Of a DNA stretch of 64,000 nucleotides, positions 44,009 through 56,596 are shown one piece after another. This DNA comes from Massariosphaeria phaeospora (lineage: Eukaryota > Ascomycota > Dothideomycetes > Pleosporales). Every line of letters begins with the position of its first letter. The first letter of the stretch is position 1. The position numbers and the translations under genes were made by a program. The stretch spans positions 186,001-250,000 of the forward strand of contig JAADJZ010000034.1 in NCBI GenBank assembly GCA_011032825.1, in the 5' to 3' direction. The notes under the pieces were generated by a model. The model had not been told where the DNA came from and ran no database searches. It worked only from the letters and a program-made list of their open reading frames with translations.

Positions 44009-46967
44009 CTAAGGCTTCTGGTCTACCGGTGTTGGTGCATGGGAAAGTCCATTGGTTGGGGCGTTGCGAGGGCTCTCACGCTCGGGCTTGGGCACATTGG
44101 GTTTAGATTCCTCTCCTTCATCATCGTAGTTCTCATCCACCTCCATGTGGCGGGCAGCAGGCTCGTGATGCTCGGGTCGTTCCTGCTTGGGTGTCTCCGC
44201 CATGCGGGGCAACTGCTGGGCCGCGTTCATGGGAGGCAGCGAAGGTGGGTGATGAGCGGCCTCGGAAGGATGATAGCCATCATTAAAGCGTCGAGGGTCG
44301 GGTGCATCTTGCGGGCTATGGCGAGGCACCTGAGGAGACGAGATTCGATGTGGGGGGGAGGGGCGGCGAACATGTGGCTCGTCTAGCTTTTGACGCTTTT
44401 CGTCATTGGTGGAAGGCTTGGAATGATGATCGCCATCCTCCCAGTCCCGAAGACGCTTCGGTGGTGCAGTGGGTGGGCGATCTTCACGCTCGCGCGCAGC
44501 AGCTTCGGCAGCTGCAAGAGCCGAAGCTGGGGGTGGTGCACCGCTGGAGATACCACCGCCAGAGGGGTCAGGGTGATGCTGGTATGGTCCCTGATATCCG
44601 TTGCGGGGTGATCCTGCTCGGTTCTCTACGATGGGTCGGACCTCTGGAGCAGGGCTGCCCATCCGTCCGTAGGGCGGCAGGGAAGGTTGGCTTGGACCTT
44701 GATTAGATGGCCCAATCAGACCCGTAGGTGGAGGTGGGGGTGGAGGGGGAACAACGCCAGGATGAGGACCATAGTTTGGGTTTGAGATGCGATTCGGCGG
44801 TTGTTGTTGTTGTTGTTGTTGGGAGGGTGGCTGTTGTTGGTGAGGAAGCTGTGCCGGAGGGCCTTGTGGGGTAAGCTGGTGTGATACAGGGTGATAAGGA
44901 CTCGGGGCGACATGGTGAGTCTTCGGAGACGGTGATAATCCGCGTCGCATCGGTCCAGGTGCAGGTCCTGGCGGCCCCGGTGGACCGGTAGGCCCAGAAG
45001 GGCCAGGTCCGTTAGTGGAAGGACGCGGCGGCTCCTGGTATGGCCTCATCGGTTCTTGTCTTGGACTCATAGCTCTTTGAAGAGCGTGCTGAGTGGGTGG
45101 ACGGATGCCCTCCCGCTGATCATAAGGGTTCAACTGCTGCGGGGGTGGTCCTGGATCGCGAATTTGCGCCAAGGGTCGGTCCCATCCTGCAGCTCCTAAT
45201 GCTGGCGGAGCGGGCCCTTGAGGAGGTTGCTGAGTTTGCTGGACACCCCATTGAGGGGGAGCAGGCCCATGGATAGAAGCGGGCTGATACGCTTGAGGAT
45301 GAACGTCTTGAGGAATCGGGGCACTGCCCTGATTGGGAACGCCAGCTGCACCTTGACCGTTCTGCAAAAGCTGCAGGCGGGCTTTGATATGGACATTGGA
45401 CGGATCCAGGTCAGCGGCGCGCTGGTATGCATCGAGCGCATCTGCGGTCTGATTGTTACAGGACTCGTACTAAATAGTGGTTAGCTAGACAAAACGGGAC
45501 TTGAGGAACGTCAGTTACATACCAGTGTGCCAAGGTCATACCAGACCTCAGAGATGTTGGGGTTAAGTCGAATGGCACGGGAGTACGCATCAAGCGCATC
45601 GCGGTACTGGTTGATCTGGTAATAGAGCACACCAATGGAACACCAGAACGTCGGGTTTCTGCCGTCGCGGTACACTGCCTGTTGGTATGCTTCGTAGGCC
45701 TTGGGGTACTTCTGCTGTGACATGTAACAGCGCCCCAGGAGATACCAACTTTGTGCATCCGTTTGGTCTAGAGAAGCAATCAGTGATGCACATGATCTGC
45801 GTTGAGAGCACAACACCTACCAGAAGCCACTGATTTCTCAAGGTACTCGATAGCCTGTTCCTGGCTAGCGTAATTGGTACTCTGCTGGTGGTGCAACCAC
45901 CCGAGCTGTTGAAGCACTTTGGCGTGGGTCGGATCACGTTCCAAGACCCGGCGATAAGCACCCTTCGCTGCATCAAACTGTACACGACGATCAGCAAACC
46001 TTGTTCAGTCGCGATAGTAGATCATATCATCATACCTCTTTCTGTTGCTCATAGACGTGGCCGATCTGAAACCAGATGTCCTCCTCGGTGAGCGGCCGAG
46101 GAGGATTTGTCACAATGTACTTGAAACACTGAGAAGGTTAGAAACCAGTACATGTATCGGCTTGTACGCATGCACTTACATCCAAGCTTTGGTTGAACTT
46201 CTGCTGTTGCTTGTAAATTATGCCCAGGCGAAAATAGATCTCGTTGGCTTTTTCAAAGGTTGGCTCCATCCGCATGACCTGAGAGAATGCCTCCTCGGCA
46301 TGCTCGAGAGATCCGTAGCGATCGTAGAGTATTCCAATACCATACCACAGCTTCGGCTCCTAGAATGGAGTAGTCAGCTACTAAGTAGAGAGACCACAGA
46401 TCCGTTGTTCTTACCTTTGGATCGGATAGATGATAGAGTGCTTGCTGGTAGGCAGAGTAAGCCTGTTGCAGGTCATCCATCATCAGATAACAATGACCTA
46501 GGCGCGTGTTAGCCCTGAACCGGTAACGGCATACGATGGCAACTTACCGAGGCTACCCCAGACTTCGCCGTTGGCAGGATCAACCTTCAAGATGACGCGC
46601 AAATACTCTACGGCGTGCGGAAACTGGTCCTTTGCGCGTAGGATACAGGCGATGCCCTGCATGGCCGGAACAGAGTAGTTGTTGTGCTTGAGTGCTTGCT
46701 CGTAGCACTGCACGGCACCGTCTAGATCCTGCATCTGCTCTGACAGCGAGCCTGCGACGCGTTAGCGATGTAGTGAAAAGGCGAAGCAGTCGCGCGGAGA
46801 GACTTACCCAGCTGGTTCCAGATCGTTTCGGTGAGTGAAACCAGGTAGGGTTTCGGTACATTTGGATGCGCAAGATGACCATTCGCCTGAGGGTGGCCCA
46901 GATGCGGAGGGCCGCCATGGTGAGGTGGCAGCCCCGCGGTGGGCGACGGTTGTTGGTGAGAGGCCAT
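44009..46967 (-). CDS. SSN6: Ssn6/Cyc8 TPR transcriptional corepressor
   Basis: Eight exons (46808-46967, 46548-46751, 46415-46497, 46180-46359, 46036-46128, 45821-45977, 45523-45767, 44009-45469) give 860 residues. About ten tandem TPR repeats span residues 40-400; clear ones are GAVQCYEQALKHNNYSVPA, KLWYGIGILYDRYGSLEHAE, SWYLLGRCYMSQQKYPKAYE and FWCSIGVLYYQINQYRDALD. The C-terminal half is Pro/Gln/Gly-rich with a polyglutamine run (about 44800-44822) and ends in an acidic/basic mixed tail. Known: with Tup1 it forms the general corepressor recruited by many DNA-binding proteins. All junctions are consensus and preserve frame through the repeats. Confidence 0.96.
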
Positions 46968-47899
46968 GGGTGTATGTGTGCCAGCGTGCGAAGGGCCAGG
47001 GATACAGTCAACAGGTGGCTAGGTAGATCTGCTGCTGACGTGTGGACGCGCAGACGTGTGGACGAGGGTGGAGTGGTAGGGGCAAGGCAAGGAAGGCAGA
47101 CGGGACAACACGCTCCCCACAAGTGGTGATGGCGCCTGCGGTAGTCAGTACATGCCATACAGCATTGCTACGGCCGCAGATGGGGCAAAAGATGGTACTG
47201 AGCGTGCGGTCAACATACCAGACGAGTCGAGGCGCGGGCCCGTGAGGCTGGCCGCGAGTAAACGACAGCAACACGCCGTCCACACCGAGCACGATAGACG
47301 GCAACAGAGGTGCGGTCGATGGCGAAGATGGAGAAGTGTCGTCGAGGGGCGACAGAAATGGTGGGACAAGACGCGACGGATGCTGGTGCAGCGCGGTGTG
47401 GCAGCGAGCGGGCAGTGAGGGCGCGGAGAAGAGAGGAGAGGGAAGGGAAAGCTGCGACGGGGCGATTCCAACGCTCGCTGCTCTGCCTCAGCGACGAACC
47501 CTAACCCAAAGCTTGGCGGCTTGCAGGGGTCGTCGTCCTCGGGCCAGTCGTCGTCCTTGGGCCAGTCGCTTTTGGCGTTTTCCGTGTGCCAAAAAAGCGA
47601 CGGTCAGATCCCCAACCTAGCGAACTTACCGCACGCCACCACGGCGCTCCCACGGCTTGGCGCGCCTGGACCCCGGGGCACAACAGCGCCCTCCTAGCGG
47701 CTCCCACGGCTGCAATTCGCGGACGCGTGCGCTTCCCTTGCCTGCCACCTGCCAGCGCTGCGTCCGGGGCGCCGCCAGGCTCAGGCTCCATGGGCCCACG
47801 GCCGCGGTGGGCGTTGTGTTGCCCAGGTCGAACGCCGGCGTGGAACCTCTTGACCGCGTAGGAGATTTGAGCAGCTAGTCGACAGTCTGCGTTCATCTG

Positions 47900-48003
47900 C
47901 ACGAAGCCCTATTGTATCTGGCACAGTCGGTATTGTATGTACGGAGCAGGGGCTTATAGAAGTAAGAGGGCAGGCTTACAGGACCTCGATGCGCATCAGG
48001 ATC
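47900..48003 (+). repeat. Dispersed repeat, copy 1 (3' part only)
   Basis: Shares GAAGCCCTATTGTATCTGGC, GGGGCTTATAGAAGTAAGAG and an ending GATGCGCATC with the copies at 48258 and 50055. The 5' half (TCCTCTTGACAG part) is missing. Confidence 0.7.
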
Positions 48004-48257
48004 GAACTGTGCCAGGGGCTGTGTGCTGGCAACCAGCCTCAGCCTCACCGCGTCTCTGCACGTTGAAGCAAAGCATTTGCATCTGGCGCGCTGGCCTGTC
48101 ACCGGCGCGAAGAAACACGTTTGCACGGCCAGCCGGCCCCATCGCTTCGGCTTCGGCCACTTGCCAGGGCTGAAGCGCTCGCCTCATCCCGACCCGCCCA
48201 ACCCCCCTCGATTTGCGACGCGGAAAGGGGCCGCCACTGCTGACGAACATGGACTTG

Positions 48258-48393
48258 AGGCAATCCTCTGGACAGTATAGCAATTTCTAGCAATAGGTAA
48301 ATAGTCTACATTTATCTTTACATAGGCCCTATTGTATCTAGCATACCGAGTAATGCATACACAGGGCCTGCACGTGGAGGTAAGAGGGTAGGG
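48258..48393 (+). repeat. Dispersed repeat, copy 2
   Basis: Shows the family order: AATCCTCTGGACAG, TCTAGCAATAGGTAAATAG, ATCTTTACATAGGCCCTATT, GTATCTAGCATACC, then GGTAAGAGGGTAGG. It is diverged from the 50055 copy at several positions. Confidence 0.75.
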
Positions 48394-48999
48394 ACAGGGG
48401 GTGCCGCTACATATCTACATGTGCGGTCGAACTCTACAACTGGTGAACACCTGTCTCTCCACGGCGCGACAAGCCTGGAGCATTCCGCATTTATCCAAAT
48501 TCTCCTGCTCCGATTCCGTCACTGTGCCGGGTCTTGGTCCTGGTCCTGGTGCACGCATGCCTGTCTTAGGATCAGCGGCAGACGTTCCCCCTCTTCCTCA
48601 TCAATCTCGCCCGGGCCTCCCCAGACGCGCGCCAGGATCGGTCGAGTTTGATTAAAGCAGTGCAGCTCCCCGGCTCTACTGCTGCTGCCACCTGGCTGTC
48701 GATTAATTGTACGCCCACGGATACTGGCTGGCCTGTTGCGCGACTTCGCTGCTAGCTGCGACGCCTGGCCACTGAGATGCAGAGAGACGCCCTGTAGGGC
48801 AGATGGCAGATGGCTCAGCTTCCCGCCCGCCAGCCTCCTTGCGCCCCCAGACGAGCCCACGAGCACGAATTCCTTTTGGGGGGCTGGGAACTCTTATGCG
48901 CGAAAGGGGCAAACAACAATGCTGATGCAAACCAACTGTGGGGACGCACCTCGAATGCCACGGCTTGCAGCGCTGGACGGATGTCGGCCGGTGTCGCGC

Positions 49000-49024
49000 G
49001 CAGGCAGGCAGGCAGGCAGGCAGG
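49000..49024. repeat. (GCAG)n microsatellite
   Basis: Six tandem GCAG tetranucleotides (also read CAGG), within the GC-rich gene-poor stretch. Confidence 0.95.
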
Positions 49025-50054
49025 CCGACGGCACATTGCAGGGCGTGCAGGCGCAGGCGCAGGCGCTGCAGACGGTGTGTATGCAGTGAGGAGTGCGTCG
49101 TGCGTCGTGCGTCGGCCTGGCTGGCTGGCTGCAGCAGCTGGAGCGCCCTCACGCACGAGGAGCGGGTTGGAGGAGGAGCTTGAGCAGCTTGAGCAGCGTC
49201 TTGGGGGCAGTGGGAATCATCCGTGGACGTGTCCCACCGTCCACGCTCCACGCTGGACCAGATCTGCAGCAGCGCACCGCCAACTCGCAAGGGCTGCAGC
49301 CCGCCCAGGCCCCACAGCCTCTCCGGCGCTCCACAGATTCGCGCAAGCCTTCTCCCGCCTGCTTAGCACGGCTGGGCAGCTGTCCGTGCGGTGACGCAAA
49401 CCGCTCTCCGCTCCCGCGCCGGCAGAAGCACAGAAGCCAGAGGCACCCGCACCCCGACCCTCCTGCTGCAGCCCCCTGCCGCCGCATCCTCTCCCCCTCC
49501 CCACCCTGCCGCCTCCACCCTGGCCAGACTCCACCCGGCACCCTGCCAACTCGCAATCTGACAAGAGCCGGTGATTTGTCGGCGCATGCGCCTGCAGCCG
49601 GGGCGCTCTTGGGCACAGGGCCCGCATGCGCCGCGCAAGTACCCGGCCCCTGGACTCTCCGCTCGGGTCAGACCGCGACCGCCAGCGACCGCCTCGAGCG
49701 CCGGAGCCCAGCCCTCCTGGTTGCTGCGTCGTCGTGCGACACACAATCTATCTATGGGGTGCCGATGCCGTTGCAGAGGTTGTGTGTGTGTGTGATAGGA
49801 GACGCATGTGTCGGTTCCCCTTTTCGGCCACGACCCGCCATAGCCCAGGCCGACCGACCGCAAACCTACCCCTAGCATTTGTCCAGGACGCCATCGAGCA
49901 CGCCCGTCGCCCGGCCGCCGCTAGAACCTCCGCACGCCATCATTTGGGGTTCCACCCATCCAGAACCGCCGCCACGTGAAACGATGTGGATGGCTGACGA
50001 GACCAGCCGCCAGCGAGCGGCCGCGGCTCCAAGGCGTCACCTCCTAGCAGAGTT

Positions 50055-50232
50055 CATTGCCGATAGTCTATATAGAAGACTTTAGGCGATCCTCTTGACA
50101 GCCTAGGAGTTTTTAGCAATAGGAAGGTTCTTTACTCCTGTCTTTACAAAGCCCTACTGTATCTAGCATACTAGGTTTTGTTGTGTAGGGCTTGTAGAGG
50201 CGAGAGAGTAGACCTACCTAGCTGCGCATCGG
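50055..50232 (+). repeat. Dispersed repeat, copy 3 (most complete)
   Basis: About 178 bases: CATTGCCG, AAGACTTTAGGCGATCC, TCTTGACAGCCTAGGA, TTTTAGCAATAGG, GTCTTTACAAAGCCCTACTG, TATCTAGCATACTAGG, GGGCTTGTAGAGG, CTACCTAGCTGCGCATC. No clear terminal inverted repeat, target-site duplication, tRNA promoter box or coding frame. Confidence 0.8.
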
Positions 50233-51926
50233 AAACGTATTATGACAGGACGGTGGCGTCCCTGCGCGTCATGGCAAGCGAGCTGGTACAAAAAGAGGAG
50301 CTCGCTCCCCCAAAAGTTGGAGACGTCTCCGTACAATCATCTAGTGTTGCACCACGATCGATTGCGTACGTTGGCACGACACTATAATTGTACAAAGGTA
50401 CTGTGGGTTCATGGCCGAGTTCAACCGCCAGCACCCCGCCGTTCCCAGTCGCTCCATCGCCGCAGTTTCACAGGCCTTGTCTTGGCGATCCCGCCCGAAT
50501 AGTCTAGCGCCGAGTTGTGGTGATGAGTGATGAGATGAGGTCCTTATTGATCCTCCCCGCTTGCCGACTTGCCTTTTCTAACGTCGGGGCCGCCTTGTTG
50601 ACCGGCAAGCACGGTAACACGGCGAGCCCGGCGAGCGCCAAGGCAAGGCTGAAGAGAGACTTATACAGCTATGTCCCTCAAATCCACGCAGCACGTGTCC
50701 TTGCATGAAGCGCTTAAATATATGCATGGGCCGGGGAAATTTTGTCAGGGTGGAGATCATTTGACGGCTCGAAAGAGTCGCTCAACGAAGGCATGCTCTA
50801 AGCCTCGAACAATTTTGCGAGTCCAAGAGAGACGCAGGAGCAATGATCGTTGATTACTCCGTACGTACGCCTCCATCATCGGCGTGTTTCCGGAGAGTCC
50901 AACATGTCCGTGGTAACCTTATTGCTCCATCGAGGCACCGCGGCGGCCTCCCGCGGACGCCCTGTGCCACCCTCGCTCGTACATATATCCCCAACCGGCC
51001 AACACGAGGCTTTATCTAACAACGGCGAATGCGATATTACTCAAGTGTCGATTGGCAGTGTCTTATTTAGCCTGACTGCGTTCCCAGAAATCCGGTAACT
51101 ACTGGAGAGAGTCACAGTCCCACCCCATCAACCCCATATAATCCAGTCACGGTTGCTCATATATCCGACCGTTACACCGCCTGTGGACGCTGTGTCCCGG
51201 CTGCACAACGCCAATATGCGCGACGCGGGGATGCGCTGTGGGTGTGCTCCGGGGAAGCTGTGTGTGTTTTCATCTACATAGTGCGGTAAAACCGTTTCGT
51301 CTCGCGCCCGTATCTAATTTGGAACACGCTCCAGCCGCCTTTTGTGGTTTGCCCTTCTCCCGAAGCAGGGATGCTATTGCCGCCGATCGGACCCCGCGTG
51401 GGTTAGCCGGCCGCACCGTTGCCCGCGGGTTGCGCATGACGATGCGATGTGATCCATTTTTGACCGCCCGATCGCCCCGCGCTGTTTCGGGCTGTGATAA
51501 GGTAGACCCCACAGGTTGCACAGAGGCGAACAACTAACATTGAGCTCGCGTCACTGAGCCGCTCTACAACGAGCGTGCAGTCACCAGCGGACGCGCCTTG
51601 ATTACCTATGGCGGTGCCCGGCGGTGCTGGAGGAAACGGGTGGGTACGTACGGAGTACGCACTGGTGATCCACGGATCCGCTGGTGTAAAACACCGGCGA
51701 TAAAGGAGTGATCCACTATTTGTCTCCACAGACTCGTGCCCTCGGAGCAACCTTGGAAATGCTTCGACTAACCATCATTACTGACAGCAAGAAAGAAAAA
51801 AAGAAGCTTTTCAATAATAATCAAGGAACATTCGCAACCACAATATTCGAGCGCAGCGCACCATGGGCGTGCAGGAAGAGTCAGCGGGACCAACCGCGGG
51901 TTTACCCGCCACCCCCTGACATAATC

Positions 51927-52021
51927 CATTGCCGATTCCAGGCAATTCTCTTGACAACATACACGATTCTAGCAGTAAGTAAACTTAGTACCTTAAGTTT
52001 TACAAAGCCCTAAATGCATAG
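51927..52021 (+). repeat. Dispersed repeat, copy 4 (5' part only)
   Basis: Matches copy 3 over CATTGCCGATT, AATTCTCTTGACA, TTCTAGCAGTAAG and TTTTACAAAGCCCTAAATGC, then stops, so the right part has been lost. Confidence 0.7.
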
Positions 52022-53348
52022 CCGGTGCACGCACCAGCAACGAATTTCGCCAGGGTGATGCCGCCCAGGACATGTGGGGTTCATCAACCAAAGCAAGCCG
52101 TCGGTTTGTTTCAAGCCCGGTTCTGGTGCAACACCAGCTCGGTCGCTGGGCGGGCGGGTGTCATCCGATGCGGTGCAGGTGCCCAGTGGGCACCGAGTCA
52201 CATGAGATGAGCTCATGGACGGACCACGCCCATTTTCTTACTTAAATATCTACGTATCGAGCAGCGAGGCAAAACAAAAAACAAACTGTGAGACTAAGCT
52301 GAGCTGCGCTGAGCTGACATGGTGGCTGCCGGCTGTCTTACATACACACTTATGTATTTACTTCTGGGCTGACCTTGTATGTACTATGTAGTACGTTCCG
52401 GCCTTCCGTTCTAGGCTAGCGGGCAATCGCGGGTGGGTGGCGGGTGCGCTATTTTATTTTCAACGGGGTGGGGTGGCGATTCTCGCGAACGTCGCTTTGG
52501 CATTTGCAAGCCGGGCTCCAGCTTCCTCCGATGCACGGGATCGGACTAAATGCGGCTCCGCTCTGAGCTCGCGAAAAACCTTTTTTGCATGATTGATCGG
52601 TACGGAAGAACCCCGCTTTGCGCGTTCCATGGTTTTCAAGATATCAGGACGCTAGATCTTTGATGTTTTTCTGTGGGACGAGAACCTGGCACGTTTTTAT
52701 CAGGTGCCTACCGATCTTAAAATCTAGAGTTAGCGCGGAAGATGTCCTTGGTAGAAGGAGCTACTAGTGATTCGTTGCGAGCGTCTGGTTTTTGCGTCTA
52801 TTGTTCTGGGACGTGCATGTCATGGAGACGTCAACGCACTGAACACGTGGTTACTACTATTCCAAGGTTTGCAATCGTATGGTTTTACCACAGTACGTCG
52901 CTCTCTTTACTTTTTTGGTCTTGCATAATCGAAAGAAGTTACTTGCTACAATAGGAACACGTATTTCTATGAACTTCGGTGGGCTTGAAAAGGCAAACAT
53001 GATTGTCCACCTTCTCCACGAGTAGATCATGTTCCGAAAACCCCAAGACAGCTAATGGACGGAACTTTAATCGAGTACATATAGTGGCCTTCAGATCCTG
53101 CTATCCTACGCAGGACCTCAGCTTTTAACACATAAACCAACACTCCCTCTTCGCGCCGCTCTATCTACGCACGATTTCGAAACCCCAATCCACAGATTCC
53201 AGACACGACCAAGCGCATCCCTTATCCACCGAACCAACCGTTCTCTCGCAAGGTATAATATCTGCTCCTCGTGCTGATCGACAACAGTGTTACAGGAGAC
53301 TAGCGTCAACCCGGGCCTTTTCTAAGTATGTAGTTGTTACACCGCCTG

Positions 53349-53375
53349 GGAGAGAGAGAGAGAGAGAGAGAGAGG
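53349..53375. repeat. (GA)n microsatellite
   Basis: About 13 GA dinucleotides followed by imperfect GA-rich sequence. No gene nearby. Confidence 0.95.
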
Positions 53376-54203
53376 GCGAGAGAGCAAAAGAGGGGGGAAG
53401 CATCTTAACCTCGCCGGTTTAACATGACTTGACTAGAACCACAACCACAGCTCCAGAACTCGTGACGTGTTGATAGTAGATAAACACATATATGTTGGGC
53501 TTGAATCGCACCTTGGATGGGTAAGTATCTAGCTAGGTAGAGACTTGGGAGAAAGCTTGCTGTAGCATAGGAGAACAGGGTTTCGGATTAATTCTGGTGT
53601 AGAGAGAGATTTGAGCCTTTACTTAGTAGTTAGTACTTTCCCAGAGTTCAACCATGCTGAATTGGATTCGTTTAGTTGATTTGGGTTGGAATTAGTAGTA
53701 TGAACATGATTGTAAAGCTATACTATCTTTGAAGGCGTGGCACGTAGTTGAGTATCTAACGAGGATGGAAACAAATTGACATTGCAGAGAGTAATGTCTA
53801 AATCGTTGAAGATGTAATACTACGTCGTTGCTGCCTAGCGTTGTATAGCAGTGAGACTAGACGAATGTCATTCATGGCGGTGAGGATCAGTTGACTAGCA
53901 TATTATTGTTCAGACTTAGCTGAGACTTAGTCTAGTAGACCGCAGATCCATACCGAGATTTCGAGGTGTTCTAGTAAAGATTACTGACGAGACACACTAC
54001 TAGCATAGTTACGTAAACGGGGAAGATAAAGGTAGGAAAAACTTGCTTGAAACACGATCTAGTAGCAGGACCTGGACGGCCTATATAGAGAGAGGTAGTA
54101 GTGTAGTTAGGGAGGAGCATTCTTCCATGTGAAACCCACTCCGTTTAATTTAAATCCTGCTATTCATCTTGACGTTCATTGTCGTCCGCCCAGTACTTCA
54201 TCT

Positions 54204-54761
54204 TCACCACCGCCAGCTGTAATACGGAAAAAACAAGGAAAAGTCTAAAGCGTCAATGCGCCCCTTGCTGCACTTGTATCTGTTTCCCACCTTGACAATC
54301 TGGAGGTCGTCGGACGCGTCCCTTAGAAGCATACGCTGATACAGACGTCGTGCCTCCTTCGTTGAAACTCCTTTTTTTGAGAAGACAGAGAGCACCAAGA
54401 GCGTTTCACAGTATAGCGCATACATGATAGGGTCTCGAATTCCTCCATGCATGATTATGTCGACAGCATAGGCGATGGGGACTTGTTCCGTACTCTCCAC
54501 GGCTCTCACTTTCTTCATCATCTCATCGCGTTTCAATTCGTGTAGGCGTTCCTTCTCTTCATGCTCGCGAGATTCCAAGGCAAATTGAATGCGTAACTCG
54601 GAACACATGTTGAGTTGAGATACAACGAAGGGGTTTGACGAGCCGGTGAGGTTGAAAAGGGTGGCCTATTTGCGAACTGGCGAGGTCAAGTAGGAATTTT
54701 TCATCTTGTACGACGCTGTGCAACGCTCGGTCCATGCAAGGGCTTTGCCGAATGCCTTTCA
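54204..54761 (-). CDS. Uncharacterised protein, 3' exons only
   Basis: The last exon (54204-54665) and the one before it (54712-54761) join in phase 0 across a 46-nt intron (GTACAAG..AAATAG). The joined protein reads ..MDRALHSVATLFNLTGSSNP, FVVSQLNMCSELRIQFALES, a charged REHEEKERLHELKRDEMMKK helix, then AVDIIMHGGIRDPIMYALYC and ARRLYQRMLLRD, ending YYSWRW. The upstream exon is itself preceded by CACTAACTACAG, a good 3' splice site, so more 5' exons are expected beyond 54.76 kb; I could not place them. No family recognised. Confidence 0.5.
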
Positions 54762-55590
54762 CTGTAGTTAGTGAGTGGTACCTAGATAATGCTGGACTGG
54801 AAGATCATGTGCTTTCACTATACAAGTAAAGCATAAAAGTGAACAACTTCGGTCTATGGAAGCTGGGGGCTCAACGCACGTATCCTAAAGGACTCTGCGG
54901 CATCTCTGTATTATTAAATCTTAGGGCTAATAACGATTGAAAGAATTCTTAACTGCCAGCACCGCGCGGAATCTATAGAGACGAGACGGTACGTCAAGTG
55001 GACGGTCAAGTCGAAGCCATTTTGTTATGGCTGAGATGCCAAGGCGGAAGACGGACAACTTGCTGGCGTCTCGTGCCGAGTTGCGGGGTTCGGTCGAAGA
55101 AGATCCCAACGGCGACCAACTGCACTTTCTCAGTAAATGCAAGTTGTATGCGTCAACTAAATCCGGTTTTGCATGGTGACGCGCGTATTGGGCACTACTC
55201 AAAGTGAATAATGAACATGTGTAAGACGAAGATGGACGAGTGAGTCACCTAGACAAATGTCTTAGGCGGATTGCTGAGGAATCTGATGATGGCCACGAAG
55301 TCGGACTTGGAAAAGAGGTATGGCCGTAAAAGTTGCTGACGTAAGTTGCCACCCCGTTGCCGTATATCCGTTGTTCCAGAAATGAGGCTATCAGAATAGT
55401 AGGCGCGCAAAGGAACGACACTTTGAATTTAACGAGAATTGCGCGGGGTTGGATTGAACTTCAGCTTGACCTTAGTTTGTTTTACTAATCCGTTTCCGTC
55501 CGTGTCTGCTAGTGGTGTAGATTGTGTAAGTTGGCAAGGCAGAGTTTGGTAGGCGCAGATTAAGAGTAAACCTCGCGCTCAAGGCGTGAG
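54762..55590. other. Intergenic or 5' part of the 54.2 kb gene
   Basis: Should contain the missing 5' exon or exons of the minus-strand gene. A 91-codon minus-strand frame at 54927-55202 (starting MSSAQYARHHAKPDLVDAYN) could be part of it, but no clean junction was found. Confidence 0.3.
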
Positions 55591-56069
55591 ATGTCCATGA
55601 TGGTTCGGGATGCGGCTCTTCGTAGGGCGGAGTTGGGTGAGGCTAGTAGTGCTGTGGTGGCTGTGCGCTTCATGATTGGGGCTTCCACCGCTCTTTCGGA
55701 GGCTGCCGATATCGTGAGTACTCACATACTGCATTGAAGAGGATGCATCTTCAATGCGGAGATGTCCAACCCCGCCGGATGTGGGGATTAGCCGACTGTG
55801 TGCGTGGTGTTTGCCCGTTGTATGTCGTGGCCCGCTACGAGGGGCTGCACGGTCGCACAAGAGCCTCAGCGATCAGAGACATGTTGGGCATCTCGGCCTT
55901 GGACGGAAGCACAGAGGTTGCGCTGAGCCGGTTTCACGGCAACGTGCTGCTGGGGCGGAAGTACGGCATGCTGAAGATGCACGTCGAGCGATGCGGAGGG
56001 GAAGACGGGGACGGAAAAGCGCAGAATACACACAACAGGCTCGAAGATCGATATGAGAAGCCGATATAG
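55591..56069 (+). CDS. Possible uncharacterised gene (low confidence)
   Basis: An ATG at 55591 opens 41 codons of plausible protein (MSMMVRDAALRRAELGEASS..) that end exactly at GTGAGTACTC (55714). A second stretch up to the TAG at 56067 (from about 55850: IRDMLGISALDGSTEVALSR, GNVLLGRKYGMLKMHVERCG) has G/C-ending codons like real genes here. I could not fix the acceptor site joining them. The opposite strand also has open frames (for example 55866-56225), and a minus-strand ending MDISRLEREVYS-stop near 55570 is an alternative reading. Confidence 0.25.
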
Positions 56070-56596
56070 AAGCAAGCAGCACAACAGATGGTTACTCGCT
56101 ACTCGGTGCCGTCCGATACAGCAAGGAATGGTAGTCTGTTTGGTGTTGTGTCTGGAGATGCTGAAGATTCCAGATGCAGGGCCGGCTAGGCGAGGACCCC
56201 GCTGACATAATGGTCGACAGGCCACGAACTGGCGGTGGGACGCGCAGGAACCGGACGGCGACGCGCAAATGAACGGCGCGGGTGGCGTTCGCTCGGCCTG
56301 GTCGGGGCAGGCCGGCTTGCCTGGATGGGATGAGGTGTAGGCTGCTGTGGTGGGGGAGTCGCGAGGCCTGAGCGGCTGTGCGATGCAGATGCGTCAGTTA
56401 GTGGGCGCCGGACCGGGGCTTCACCATTCCTCGCCCATTTCTTACTTGATGCACAATGTGAGCGCAGGCCTCCTCCTTTTCACGCTCTTTTCCTTCCTAT
56501 GCACACGCCCTCGACCCTCACCTGGCCTCTTGTCCCCGCTGCACGCACACCACGCCCCGCCCGTTCTGTTGCTCGCCTGACCTCGGTCACCTCTGC

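Larger units (their letters stand above)
46968..54203. other. 7.2 kb without a supported gene
   Basis: Many frames are open on both strands at 47.0-50.0 kb, as expected from very GC-rich DNA, and none shows a domain. From 50.2 to 54.2 kb the DNA is less GC-rich with even fewer long frames. It contains four copies of a dispersed repeat (listed separately), a (GCAG)n run and a (GA)n run. It may be a transposon graveyard or the long upstream region of SSN6. Confidence 0.45.

Noticed and set aside
49093..49875. 260-codon plus-strand frame in the GC-rich block
   Set aside because: Opposite-strand frames of similar length cover it; composition follows GC content and no family features are seen.
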